This document shows positions 30,532 to 40,608 of a DNA stretch of 64,000 nt, one piece after another; the stretch's first letter is position 1, and the number at the start of each line of letters is the position of its first letter. The stretch covers positions 62,001 to 126,000 of the forward strand of contig NC_016484.1 in the NCBI RefSeq assembly GCF_000227115.2, read 5' to 3'. The stretch comes from Naumovozyma dairenensis CBS 421. Lineage: Eukaryota > Ascomycota > Saccharomycetes > Saccharomycetales > Saccharomycetaceae. Both the position numbers and the translations under genes were made by a program. The notes under the pieces are model-generated. The model ran no database searches. It worked only from the letters and a program-made list of their open reading frames with translations, and had not been told where the DNA came from.

Positions 30532-31445
30532 CTTTCAAATTTTTTTTTCTCTACTTAGTCTTGGGATTGTGTTTATTCAATTGTTCTCAATATCACCTTT
30601 GTTTAATATAAATAACATGGCCCATTCATTACATAAAAAATCGTTAAAAAAGAAGAAGAAAAACATTTTTTAAAGAGGTAACCAATTTTTATTTCGAGAA
30701 TAGTAAGCAACGCCAAAAAAAAACCGTTTGTATATATACATAACAATAGATAACACCACATTAAATTAAATAAAATAAAATAAAATAAAATAAGTCCGAA
30801 GTAATAAAGAACAGTCAAAGAAAAAATTGTGTCACAGCCGTAAATCAGGCGCTACCATGGGATGTACTGGCGTAGGGTTTGTTATGCCAACCCTAATTTA
30901 GTAACATTTTCATTTTCAGAATAGTGTTTTGCATTTCTGCCAAAATTTTCAGAATATATACTATTTTGTCGTCTCTCCGTTCCAACCATGGTCTTTTCCA
31001 GAGATGAACTTTCTAACAAAAAATAAAATAATGAATAAACAAAAATATGAAATCAATTATGATCCACCCTTAAAAATATGCCAATACATATTAAGATAAT
31101 GGAAAAGATTGTGACACATGGATGTTTGAAGAAAAAAGAGACTGCGCGACGAAGAAAAAGAAGACCATCTTTTTTCCCCACAGGCGCTAGCATATTGCAA
31201 ACGCAGCCATTTTGGAAAAATCTCAAAGAGACAATAATAACTATTCTTTGAAATTTTACCTCTGTTTATCAAGGGTTATGAGGATGATTATCGAATTGCA
31301 CGTACGAAAAACGTACTAAATCTAAAAGATCATCAAGTAAACCGTTTATAAGTTAATTTAGCCACTTGCTTATCCTACTCCTTTCTTTCTATTGTTGTTT
31401 TTTTTTTTTTTACCTAAGGAAACGAACAATAGAAGTGACATAAAA
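30532..31445. promoter_or_regulatory. Divergent PXL1 / TGL4 promoter
   Basis: 914 bp. Two Tbf1-type motifs face each other: AGGGTT at 30875-30880 and AACCCTAA at 30889-30896. A TAAAATAAAATAAAA run lies near 30770. Poly-T precedes the TGL4 start. No additional gene. Confidence 0.5.
30873..30896. promoter_or_regulatory. Inverted pair of Tbf1-type motifs
   Basis: TAGGGTTT and AACCCTAA form an inverted pair with a short spacer; the yeast Tbf1 consensus is ARCCCTAA. Mid-promoter position between divergent genes supports a general regulatory factor site. Confidence 0.5.
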
Positions 31446-34172
31446 ATGTCATCATATCCAGTGACGCAATATCTGATCGAAAAATACTATGAATCAACTA
31501 ATGAATCACCCAATTGTGGGAAAATAATTACTCCGACAACAACTAAGAACTTATTAAATGCACTAACATCAAAAGATTGGGGAAAACAATCTACAATTGA
31601 TGAAAAAATATGGACAAGTGATTCGGAAACTTCATTAGATGATACGGTTGATACCCTGTTACTACCGTTACCACAAGCAGGAGAACAAGCATATGACGAC
31701 AAGAAAGTCGATTGTACTTCCACTTTGGATAAATGGAAAACTTGGTTAACAAGTAAGTTGACAGTAACAAATTATGAGCAAAATTTACAGATTAAAAACT
31801 TATTGATTCAAAAGGCAAATTCAATTTCATACTATCAATGGCATGACATTTGTACGGAATTAGATAATTTGACTAATAAAAAAAATTGGAAATTGACTAA
31901 AGAATCAAGCTTATATGATTATGATCTTATTGTGTCGTTAACTTGCGAATTGAGAAATTTACGTCTGTCAAATGACTATACACATTTACTATACTTAATC
32001 AGAACAACATGGGTAAGAAACTTAGGGGGTATTGGGAATGTCAACCTTTATAGACATTCTCATGTAGGTACGAAGCATATTATTGATGAATATTTAAAAG
32101 AGTCCAACTTAGCCATTGAAGCCCTCCTGACACAATCTGACTTAGATGATTCTTATCTGTTAGGGATATTCCAACAATGTAGAAGAAATATTGGTAGATC
32201 TGCATTAGTATTGAGTGGTGGGGCCACATTTGGTTTATTCCATATCGGTGTATTGGCTTCACTTTTTGAAGCAGATGTTATGCCAAGAATCATCAGTGGT
32301 ACAAGTTCAGGTGCCATTGTGGCAAGTATATTCTGTGTTCATACAACAGACGAAATTCCAAGTTTATTAGCAAATGTCTTGAATATGGAATTCAATATCT
32401 TTAAAGATGATAAAGATAAAAGTGATACAGATAATCTATTAATCAAATTTTCAAGATTTATGAAAACTGGGACATGGTTCGATAATAAACATTTAGTAAA
32501 TACAATGATTACATTCTTAGGAGATTTAACATTTAGAGAGGCATATAATAGAACTGGGAAGATTTTAAACATTACTGTATCCCCAGCATCCATCTTCGAA
32601 CAAGGTCGTTTATTAAATAATTTAACCGCCCCAAATGTTCTTATATGGTCTGCTGTCTGTGCATCATGTTCTGTACCAGGTATATTCCCTGCTACACCAT
32701 TATATGAAAAGGATCCATTGACAGGGAAAGTTACTCAATGGGGCGGGAATAGATCTGTTAAGTTCGTAGACGGATCTGTCGATAATGATTTACCAATCCC
32801 AAGATTATCTGAAATGTTTAATGTGGACCACATCATCGCATGCCAAGTAAATATGCATGTTTATCCGTTCTTAAAATGTTCAGTATCATGTGTCGGTGGA
32901 GAGATTCAAAATGAATTTACGGCTAAATTGAAACAATCAATATCAAAAATCTATAACTCAGTAAATGAAGAAATAATTCATTATCTAGGTGTTGGTGCAG
33001 AATTAGGTATCGCGAGAATGCCATTAACTAAATTGCGATCAATGTTATCACAGACATACTCAGGAAATGTTACCATTCTACCAGATATAAGCATGGTTTC
33101 TCAATTGCCAAACGTCTTGGTTAATCCAACGCAACAATTCTTATTGCATGAAACAATGCTTGGTGCAAGAGCCACGTGGCCCAAGATATCAATGATCCGT
33201 AATAATTGTGGTCAAGAATTAGCATTAGACAGAGCAATCACTCATTTAAAGGAAAAAATCATTATGTCCTCTTCAATTAACAATCCTTTGCAATTTTCTG
33301 ATACAGTCTATGGTCTAATAAAATTATCCACAAAAGATCAAATAAATCAACAGCACCAACAATCGAAGAAGAATAATAATGGGACATTAGATGATAACCT
33401 TTTGGAATCAGAAGAGTCAACATCTTTACTATTATTACCAAAGGCTGCATATCGTCAAGGAAGATCGCCAACTATAAGCTTAGGGAAATCAAGAATTTCA
33501 ACAGAGATAGCAGACATAAAGTTTCCACAGAGAAAATCAGAACTTGCCGATTTAAACTTAATAGGACAAACTCGAATAAAATCATCTTCATTTTCCATTC
33601 AAGCTCCAATGGCAAAACGTAGGATCTCCTTTTCAAATAAACCTACTTCTAAGTTATCGCCACCATCATTATCATTATCATCATCTAGAAAAAATGGAAC
33701 ATATACGATACAACCAGATCATAGGATTGATTATCAGATAAGAAATAAGTCTCCATCTAAGATTCGTAAGTCTAACTTGAATACCAACTTAAGTTTAAAT
33801 AGTAGTCCCAAATCATCTGTAATACGATCAAATTCTAAACCAATATCACCACCAAAATTTAGAAATAACCGAAGGTCCAAGAAGATAAGGTCAAGAGCCT
33901 CTTCTCATGCAGGAATAACTTTCAAAAACATTAATGTCGATGATGGTAAATATACTCAATCATCGTCATTCACTCCAAATATATTTTACGAAGAAGAAAC
34001 TGTAACTACAGAAGTGCAAACATCCTCATCGCCGTCATCGTCACTAATACTGGACCAAGAGGATAAGAGAGAGCCTGAACATATTTATGATAGCTTGAAC
34101 GAATTCTTAATTTCGGCACCAACATCGTCTCCATTGAAAAAGGGAAGTTTATCTCAGTCCAGTAATAAGTAA
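31446..34172 (+). CDS. TGL4: Patatin-type triacylglycerol lipase Tgl4/Tgl5
   Basis: 908 residues from ATG 31446 (MSSYPVTQYLIEKYYES); an upstream open extension begins only with TTG and is rejected. Yeast Tgl4 has 910 residues and Tgl5 749, so length and the C-terminal block DDNLLESEESTSLLLL favour Tgl4, although the neighbours (YOR081C slot) are those of TGL5. The patatin core has the Gly-rich oxyanion loop LVLSGGATFGLFHIG (about 255-270), nucleophile Ser287 in GTSSG, and the dyad Asp in FVDGSVDNDLP (about 442). It hydrolyses triacylglycerol on lipid droplets; Tgl4 is activated by Cdc28, and several SP sites lie in the Ser-rich tail. Divergent from PXL1 as in YKR089C-YKR090W. Confidence 0.93.
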   Translation: MSSYPVTQYLIEKYYESTNESPNCGKIITPTTTKNLLNALTSKDWGKQSTIDEKIWTSDSETSLDDTVDTLLLPLPQAGEQAYDDKKVDCTSTLDKWKTWLTSKLTVTNYEQNLQIKNLLIQKANSISYYQWHDICTELDNLTNKKNWKLTKESSLYDYDLIVSLTCELRNLRLSNDYTHLLYLIRTTWVRNLGGIGNVNLYRHSHVGTKHIIDEYLKESNLAIEALLTQSDLDDSYLLGIFQQCRRNIGRSALVLSGGATFGLFHIGVLASLFEADVMPRIISGTSSGAIVASIFCVHTTDEIPSLLANVLNMEFNIFKDDKDKSDTDNLLIKFSRFMKTGTWFDNKHLVNTMITFLGDLTFREAYNRTGKILNITVSPASIFEQGRLLNNLTAPNVLIWSAVCASCSVPGIFPATPLYEKDPLTGKVTQWGGNRSVKFVDGSVDNDLPIPRLSEMFNVDHIIACQVNMHVYPFLKCSVSCVGGEIQNEFTAKLKQSISKIYNSVNEEIIHYLGVGAELGIARMPLTKLRSMLSQTYSGNVTILPDISMVSQLPNVLVNPTQQFLLHETMLGARATWPKISMIRNNCGQELALDRAITHLKEKIIMSSSINNPLQFSDTVYGLIKLSTKDQINQQHQQSKKNNNGTLDDNLLESEESTSLLLLPKAAYRQGRSPTISLGKSRISTEIADIKFPQRKSELADLNLIGQTRIKSSSFSIQAPMAKRRISFSNKPTSKLSPPSLSLSSSRKNGTYTIQPDHRIDYQIRNKSPSKIRKSNLNTNLSLNSSPKSSVIRSNSKPISPPKFRNNRRSKKIRSRASSHAGITFKNINVDDGKYTQSSSFTPNIFYEEETVTTEVQTSSSPSSSLILDQEDKREPEHIYDSLNEFLISAPTSSPLKKGSLSQSSNK

Positions 34173-34273
34173 AAATCGAAACATATATCGTATGTAGTTG
34201 CAATGTACTATAAATTTTTTATATTCATAAGAAGACAAGCATGCAGATTTTATTTTTTATAGATGTATAAAAA

Positions 34274-36568
34274 TCAGGGAAATCGATAGGAATTTATTCC
34301 AAATTTCCTCCAATTTTCTCTTTCATAAACACAATCAACTTTTTTCACTAATTGGGTAGCTTTAATTGAATTAACAGTAATATGAGATATTGATTCACAC
34401 CTGTCAATAATTAGATAATCCAAAGGATCTCCATCTCTTTGATCTTTCAATTCTTTTAAAAATTCATAGATTGACACCCCAGTAATTGCTGCATTCATTG
34501 AAAGGTCTAATTTCTCTAAATGAGAAAACATGGGGGCCTGTTCCATTAATAATTTCACTGAATTATCATTCAACCACCCATTTTGACAAAGACATAAATC
34601 CTTCAACATACAAACATCATCAAAGAATTTTGATGAAGATAATACGTGAGAGTCATTATCATTGGGGAATCTTTGTAATTTTATAAAAGGACAATCACCA
34701 ATATTTAATTTTGTTAATTCTTCTGGTAAGCAGTATGAGATTAATCTTGTTAGTCCTATCCCATTTATTGAACTCCCCATCAAATCTAGTTCCTTTAACG
34801 CCTTTAAATTAGAGTGATAATAGAATGCATCTTGTACAGGTTCTAAACCGAAGCCTGTAGGGGTGGCTAATTCACGGAACGTTAATCTTTCTAAATTATG
34901 GAAATTAGGATTATCACGTAATAATTTCATAAATTGGGATAATTGACCATTTTGATTATTTTCTAACCATAAAGTTTTCAAATTTGGGAAATTCTTCAAC
35001 CAACTAAATTGATTTTCTTGAAGAGGTAATCCGACAGTTCCATTTACATTTGGATTGGGTAATGTTACACCCGTTATAGTTAAATGAGTAATAATGTTAC
35101 TGTTATGGATATGATATAATTGGGATACAAAGGGGAAGGATCTAATTTTTGTTGAATCACATAGAATTTTAATTGATTCCAAATGTTTCAATTGGTTTTC
35201 ACTTAAAAACTCAATTCTGATTGAATCAAAGGATTCATTCACTGGTACCATTGAATTAACAAATAGTACTTCAAGATTTCTCAAATTTTGAAATTTTGTT
35301 AAAACTTGACATTCATATTCATAATCTGCTCTTAATGTCATCATTAGTGATAACTTTTTGATTGTTTCCACTATTCGCGTCTTTGGTATTATATATCTAG
35401 CTAAATGGTGAGTTGTTGTGTTCGGTATTACCAATTTCAAATTATCACATTGATTATTTTGTAGAGTTGTGAAAAGATTCTTGCAAAGTTTAGTCTCTTC
35501 AATATTTGACTTTGATGATATATGTAAAGTTCTAATTGGATGAGATCGTATTAGTTGGCTATCGATCGATTCATGGTTATGATGATGGTGTTGACGATGT
35601 ATTGTCTTTGGTATCATTTTAATAAAGTCATCGAATTTAGAGAATTGTTTAAATGAGATAGCATTAAGATTAAAGTCTTTAAAAAGGTGAGGAAACGCAA
35701 ATATTTTACTATGCCATGTTTTAGAGACATATGATAATTGTATCAGTTGTTTTGTTGAGAATTGTTGGAAAACCAGTGGCATTATATCTAATGGTAATTT
35801 CGCAATAAAATCAATATTTTGCGCGGGCTTGTTTGATGATTCTTCTATGTTAGATTGTGATTTTATTCTTTTCGGTTTAGAACCATTCTGCTGTCGTTGT
35901 TCCCTTATTGGATCAATGAATTTTCTTTTGAATTGATTACTGACATCACTGTTTGAAGAAGAGGATGAAAGAGGACGAGCTCGTGAATCGGTTCGACTAG
36001 ATAGAATTTTGTCTTTAACCAAATTCTTTTGGTGTACAATAATATCAATGAACGTTTTTGAAACATTAATTTTCAAAGAATCAGTAGCGAAATTTGCATT
36101 CCTTAGGGCAGTTTTATAAGTGTTATAGGCATCTTTCAATTTATGTAATTTTTGTAATATTTTTCCTTTTCTAATAAAACATTTCAAATTGTATGGTTCA
36201 ATAAAGCACATTTTTGTTGCGTCTCTTAATGCCTTTTCCAATTCACCCATTTTTTCCCAACATGCAGCTCTATTATCTAATAATTTGATATATTTTGGAT
36301 GATATATTCGAGGTTTTGGTAGTGACGACGACGGTGACGGCGACGACGATGATGCTGAAGAAGATGGTGGTGGTAATACTTGCCCATTGGTTGGAAGAGG
36401 ATCTAAACCATATTGTGATCTTAATGTCAATAAATCATCATAAGAATACGATTTTGTTAAAATGATGGCCTTTTCGAATACTTGTTTAGCCTTTTCATAG
36501 TTCTCATTTTGGAAATAGGTAGTACCTAACTGAATGGCCTTTTGAATGACAGAATCATCTATGGGCAT
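34274..36568 (-). CDS. DIA2: F-box/TPR/LRR protein Dia2 (SCF subunit)
   Basis: 764 residues (yeast 732). N-terminal TPRs ([40 protein letters not shown], within 1-180), a basic nuclear-localisation stretch with Lys/Arg clusters, an F-box ([20 protein letters not shown] and following, about 250-300), then leucine-rich repeats to the C-terminus ([32 protein letters not shown]). SCF-Dia2 ubiquitylates Mcm7 to unload CMG helicase at replication termination and supports genome stability. The Ser/Pro insert near 68-85 is local. Start ATG 36568; divergent from ATX2 as in YOR080W-YOR079C. Confidence 0.95.
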   Translation of the reverse strand: MPIDDSVIQKAIQLGTTYFQNENYEKAKQVFEKAIILTKSYSYDDLLTLRSQYGLDPLPTNGQVLPPPSSSASSSSPSPSSSLPKPRIYHPKYIKLLDNRAACWEKMGELEKALRDATKMCFIEPYNLKCFIRKGKILQKLHKLKDAYNTYKTALRNANFATDSLKINVSKTFIDIIVHQKNLVKDKILSSRTDSRARPLSSSSSNSDVSNQFKRKFIDPIREQRQQNGSKPKRIKSQSNIEESSNKPAQNIDFIAKLPLDIMPLVFQQFSTKQLIQLSYVSKTWHSKIFAFPHLFKDFNLNAISFKQFSKFDDFIKMIPKTIHRQHHHHNHESIDSQLIRSHPIRTLHISSKSNIEETKLCKNLFTTLQNNQCDNLKLVIPNTTTHHLARYIIPKTRIVETIKKLSLMMTLRADYEYECQVLTKFQNLRNLEVLFVNSMVPVNESFDSIRIEFLSENQLKHLESIKILCDSTKIRSFPFVSQLYHIHNSNIITHLTITGVTLPNPNVNGTVGLPLQENQFSWLKNFPNLKTLWLENNQNGQLSQFMKLLRDNPNFHNLERLTFRELATPTGFGLEPVQDAFYYHSNLKALKELDLMGSSINGIGLTRLISYCLPEELTKLNIGDCPFIKLQRFPNDNDSHVLSSSKFFDDVCMLKDLCLCQNGWLNDNSVKLLMEQAPMFSHLEKLDLSMNAAITGVSIYEFLKELKDQRDGDPLDYLIIDRCESISHITVNSIKATQLVKKVDCVYERENWRKFGINSYRFP

Positions 36569-36812
36569 GCTTCTATGTGCTATTGTATGTTTTTATATCT
36601 GTCGTTGTTTCTCGTTTATTTATCTATATTTGCACCTTGTTCTTCTAGTTGAAAGATTTCGATTATTTATATACATATATATATATATATGTATAACTGA
36701 ACGTAGATATAAAGTAAAGAGTATACGTACTGTATCAATAAGGACAAAAAACACTAAGCCAACACTTAGACGTACTAATAAGGGCTTAAGAATAAATATA
36801 AAGAATGCAAAT
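36569..36812. promoter_or_regulatory. Divergent DIA2 / ATX2 promoter
   Basis: 244 bp with a (TA)n hairpin-forming tract at about 36668-36695. The ATX2 frame is open across this region without conservation. Confidence 0.5.
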
Positions 36813-37787
36813 ATGGCCATAAGTATACTTGGAGTGTTTCTTATGTCAACGGTTTTGCTAATTGCGACATTTTTAATTGGATTAGTACCGTTATATTATG
36901 TGAAGAAACAAAATTCTAATTTAGCCAGTAAAAAATCCAATCAAATGATTGGAATATTATCACAATTTGGTGTTGGTATGCTTTTAGGAACATCGTTTAT
37001 GTTAGTTATTCCTGAGGGGATTAAATCGTGTTTGGAACATGATGGTAATGTTGGATTAAATTTATTAATTGGGTTTCTTGTGGTCTATTTGTTGGATAGG
37101 TTAGTTCAATTAATTATAAATAGGAAAAATAAGAGCGTTGATTTTGAGCAGGAGAATTATGTTAGTTTTGAATCATTAACTGATTTAGTCAAGAATCCAA
37201 GAAGAATAATTGGTTGTATATTAAGAAACAATGTTGTATTTGCTTTATTTATTCATGGACTTTCTGATGGTATTGCTCTGGGGACCACTAATAATAATGA
37301 TTCACTTTTAATAATTGTTTTAATTGCCATTGTGATTCATAAAATACCGGCAGTATTATCTTTATCAAGTCTAATGATTTCGAAACAAAAATTACCTGAA
37401 TGGGAAGTTGTTTCTAATCTTTTCGCATTTGCGTTATCTACACCCTTGGGGTATATTTGTTTATCAATGTTTAATTTAAATCATTCTGAGACAATGGATT
37501 GGATTAGTGGTAATTTATTATTAATGAGTGGTGGGAGTTTATTATATGCGTCATTTACAGCATTTGTCACAGGTGATAAGGATAGCAACAATCACAGTCA
37601 TACTCATCAAATATTTCGTAATTCAGAGAATGAAACTGAAACTGATACAACTATTGATCATGAAATGGGAAATTCATTTCAAGAAAATGTTGATGATGAC
37701 ACGAAATTACCACATGATGAATCTCTTTATGTTGTCAGTGGTGTTGTTTTACCATTACTGATATCCTTTTTCATTTCTGAAGACTAA
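36813..37787 (+). CDS. ATX2: Golgi ZIP-family manganese transporter Atx2
   Basis: 324 residues from ATG 36813 ([20 protein letters not shown]), near the yeast length of 313. The longer frame back to 36546 overlaps the DIA2 start and encodes no family sequence, so it is rejected. ZIP fold: TM helices at about 3-25, 45-65, 78-95, 137-155 ([16 protein letters not shown], with the metal-binding His/Asp), 160-180 ([17 protein letters not shown]), 195-220, 230-250 and the last near the C-terminus, with a His-rich loop ([10 protein letters not shown]). Atx2 moves Mn2+ between Golgi and cytosol. All expected His residues in helices IV and V are present. Confidence 0.93.
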   Translation: MAISILGVFLMSTVLLIATFLIGLVPLYYVKKQNSNLASKKSNQMIGILSQFGVGMLLGTSFMLVIPEGIKSCLEHDGNVGLNLLIGFLVVYLLDRLVQLIINRKNKSVDFEQENYVSFESLTDLVKNPRRIIGCILRNNVVFALFIHGLSDGIALGTTNNNDSLLIIVLIAIVIHKIPAVLSLSSLMISKQKLPEWEVVSNLFAFALSTPLGYICLSMFNLNHSETMDWISGNLLLMSGGSLLYASFTAFVTGDKDSNNHSHTHQIFRNSENETETDTTIDHEMGNSFQENVDDDTKLPHDESLYVVSGVVLPLLISFFISED

Positions 37788-37849
37788 GAAGGAATAATTA
37801 ATTATATATATTTTATAGATTTGTGTAGACAATAACTTGTATTATTAGA

Positions 37850-37893
37850 GCATCTTCTTCTTCTTCTTCTTCTTCTTCTCTTCTTCTCTTCTT
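37850..37893. repeat. (TTC)n microsatellite
   Basis: A CTTCTTCTT run in the short convergent gap between ATX2 and BUD21. Confidence 0.8.
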
Positions 37894-37970
37894 CTGGATG
37901 TATATGTTATTATTAATGTGCATATGCTTAGTACAGGTATTCTATAAGAGATAAATTTATGCGTATGATA

Positions 37971-38690
37971 TTATTTTCTATTCAAAGCTCTTCTCTTTAA
38001 CCATTTATCTTTTGATTTCATAACGGTCACTTCTCTTTTAGGAGCCAATGATCTTGATTCATTTGTTGAAGACAGGAGAGAGACAGTTACTGGACCTTTC
38101 CTAACTATAGTCTTTTTCAAATTCTTCAAAGTTTTCTTCTTTCTTTTATTAATCTCAGATTTAATTTCAAGACTATATTCACTTGGATCAATTTCATTGA
38201 AATTTATACGTTTTGGCATTACTTGTGTTTCTTTCGATGCAGATTCTGCACTAGCTAATTTATTAAAGAAATCGGCACCTAATTCTTCTAATTGATCATT
38301 TTTTTATTCGTTATTAAATCATCATCGAGATTCTTTGTCGCCTGCTCTTGTGTTAATCTTTGTTTTTTTTCTTAATTGTTGTTTTGTGAAAAGTTCATTT
38401 TGTTTTATTCTTTTCTCTTTAAGTAATTGTTGTTCTAATTTCGAAGCTTCCTCTCTCTTTTGTAATTCCATTTCAATGCTTGATTTTGCCAATTCATTAC
38501 CTTTTTCCTCTTCTGGAGCTTCATCATCATCACTACTATCGTCATCATCATGATCTAAGTTGTTGATTTTTTTACCACTTATTAGCTTTAGTTCAGGTAT
38601 AGTGACCTTACCGGTACTGTTATCATCATCGTCTGTAAATTTTTTGTGAGTTTTCTCGATTGGTTGTGATGTAGTCGTTTGTTCAGTCAT
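37971..38690 (-). CDS. BUD21: U3 snoRNP / SSU processome protein Bud21 (Utp16), two frame breaks
   Basis: The N-terminal frame (38690-38322) has an acidic stretch (DDDSSDDDEAPEEEKG) and ELQKREEASKLEQQLLKEKR, like yeast Bud21 (DDDAPQEE; QREEAIRLEQSQLRSKRRKQ). The C-terminal frame (to 37971) ends SLLSSTNESRSLAPKR...SKDKWLKRRALNRK, matching yeast LLSTTQDSKTLPPKKE...SKDRWLNRKALNKG. The link between them needs one base fewer in an A8 run (about 38362-38370) and one more in an A7 run (about 38300-38306), which cancel out. This pattern is typical of homopolymer miscounts, so I call a working gene of about 239 residues (yeast 214). It acts in 18S rRNA maturation in the nucleolus. Neighbours match YOR079C-YOR078W-YOR077W. 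Confidence 0.88.
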
Positions 38691-38935
38691 GATGTGGTCT
38701 TTGAAATATATTATATAGCGAAATGAATATTTAAGTTATGTCTATATTGTATGCATATACTCCCTTAATAATTACTTCAGCAATTTGTTGCTCAACTAAT
38801 AGTAAAATAGCATCTTCATTTATGTCATCTCATCTCATATTGCTATGGCTATTGCTATTGCTATTGCTATTAGCATTTTTGTTTCGGTGAAAAAATAATT
38901 TTTCAAAAAAACGAAAATTTTCGAAATAAGATCAC

Positions 38936-38950
38936 GGGGGTGTCTGGGTG
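38936..38950 (-). promoter_or_regulatory. Rap1-type site upstream of BUD21
   Basis: The complement reads CACCCAGACACCCCC, a good Rap1 core and also one unit of the N. castellii telomere repeat. It lies about 250 bp before BUD21, a ribosome-biogenesis gene. Confidence 0.5.
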
Positions 38951-39066
38951 AAAATTAACTATCGTATTACCCTCCTTTGCTGCCTTTTATGTTCAGATGT
39001 GTAGTGTAAATATACCTTTTATTATTATACATACTACGTTGAGTCGTCCATTGTAGTATGTATTGT

Positions 39067-39102
39067 CATTACATGCATTACATGCATTACATGCATTACA
39101 TG
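39067..39102 (+). repeat. Four exact tandem copies of CATTACATG
   Basis: 36 bp minisatellite between RTS2 and BUD21. Confidence 0.9.
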
Positions 39103-39456
39103 GTATTTTGCCACTGAACTTACGTCGTTTAGTCGAGTTGATAAATGACTAAAAGTATCTCTCCACAACTTTGAAGCTTCGGCTTCTTTTTAAATGGTAG
39201 CCATTGCTAGTTCATATTCTTGAAAAAAGTAAGATTTGCAGACTATTAGGTCGGTATACTGTGTCCGATAAGTGATTGCAGTCGACCAGGGACTATGTAA
39301 GTCATATTTGAGTATGTCAGTTAATTGCACAGCATTGTCGATGGTACAATTGAGCTTATAACATGTTCGTCTAGTAATGTAAATTCAACAAAATGGATAT
39401 TCGGCCTCAGTAAACTCTTCTATTTGAATGATTGAATAATGAATGATCCTGTCGTT

Positions 39457-40236
39457 TTATGGACCAAACACACTTTTTAACTTCATTGTTTGATTTTTCT
39501 TTTTCTTCGTCTTTTTGGATATTTTACTCTTATTTTTATTTGAAGACGGTATAGTTAAAGAAATGGGATCAATCTCATTCAGATGAACTTCTTGATTTAC
39601 GTCTGTTATAGTAACGTTATCATAATCAATACTTGTGTCGGTTACTATTGAAATACCGTTTTTTTTAATTTGATTTTGTAACATAATATTATTAATTTCA
39701 TGATGAGTTTTCTCTAATAGAGCCATTTCACTGATTTTCTGTTTTCTTAAGACATTTTCGGACGATGTATCGATAAAACTTATCATTAATTGACCCATAT
39801 CCAAATTATTATCACTATCATTACCTTTCTCTTTAATATAATCTTGCAACCCATGAATTTTAATTTTCCCGTTTTTACTTAAATATTTAATGAATTTATT
39901 CAACGATGTAAAATTAGTAGAATTCATATGAATATGATTCTTATCTTGAATAAATTCATTATAAAATTTATTCGCTTGAATCGGCTTCTCACCATGATTT
40001 AACTTCAATAATTTCAAAAAATCCTTCTCAAATTGTACCGAGTAATTCTCAATATCTTCATTAGTGACATTAGCTATTTTCAGTAAATGTGAAGGTGATT
40101 TAATATGTGACTTGAATCCATTCTCATCACGACATTGTTTAGAACATATCTGACAATAGAATTTCAATTTTTGTAGCCCTTTAGCTTTCATTTGTTTGCT
40201 AAGGTACTTAGCTGTACCAAATTCAGCTTGCCCCAT
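39457..40236 (-). CDS. RTS2: Kin17-like zinc-finger protein Rts2
   Basis: 259 residues (yeast Rts2 232). N-terminal MGQAEFGTAKYLSKQMKAKG and the C2H2 finger CQICSKQCRDENGFKSHIKS with a following His (about 28-50) are the Kin17 signature, followed by the conserved winged-helix-like domain (FYNEFIQDKNHIHMNSTNFT, SLNKFIKYLSKNGKIKIHGL, about 90-140). The C-terminus is a lysine-rich tail. Human KIN17 acts in replication and repair; the yeast role is poorly known. Divergent from SKI7, as in YOR077W-YOR076C. Confidence 0.93.
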   Translation of the reverse strand: MGQAEFGTAKYLSKQMKAKGLQKLKFYCQICSKQCRDENGFKSHIKSPSHLLKIANVTNEDIENYSVQFEKDFLKLLKLNHGEKPIQANKFYNEFIQDKNHIHMNSTNFTSLNKFIKYLSKNGKIKIHGLQDYIKEKGNDSDNNLDMGQLMISFIDTSSENVLRKQKISEMALLEKTHHEINNIMLQNQIKKNGISIVTDTSIDYDNVTITDVNQEVHLNEIDPISLTIPSSNKNKSKISKKTKKKKNQTMKLKSVFGP

Positions 40237-40608
40237 CTTAAAATCACAGCGGCGGTAAAACAGGGGTGTTGGGGAAAGCTATTCAGATTAAGCTTATTGT
40301 ATCCTCTTATTGAGTCATCGCAAATTCTTCTTCCTTTTGTTCTCTCCTCTTTTTCTAATCATCAATTTTTCACTATTTTATGTTATGGAAATTTCATTGA
40401 CATGAAAAGTGAAACTTTCAAGTATTAATGAAGACATATATACGTATATACGTATCCACTTCGCCAAAACTACAACATCAGCTAATATTACATTGATTGT
40501 ACTTAAATTAGGTAGCTTAAAATCATTTATTATTTTATATTATTTGAAACCTACCATCACTGTAATATTTGTTACTGATAAAACCCTCAGATAATAAAGA
40601 TAACAGAC
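40237..40608. promoter_or_regulatory. Divergent RTS2 / SKI7 promoter
   Basis: 372 bp with ordinary A/T-rich sequence; a small palindrome ATATACGTATATACGTAT lies near 40436. No clear factor sites. Confidence 0.4.

Larger units (their letters stand above)
38691..39456. promoter_or_regulatory. BUD21 upstream region / RTS2 3' flank
   Basis: 766 bp. Four GCTATT units (38848-38871), a Rap1-type tract GGGGGTGTCTGGGTG (38936-38950), and four exact CATTACATG units (39067-39102). Nothing coding recognised. Confidence 0.55.

Noticed and set aside
31392..31445. Upstream extension of TGL4
   Set aside because: Begins with TTG and poly-Phe from a T tract; the conserved start is ATG 31446.
36546..36812. 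89-residue N-terminal extension of ATX2
   Set aside because: Overlaps the DIA2 start antisense and the TA-rich promoter; the 324-residue form fits the family.
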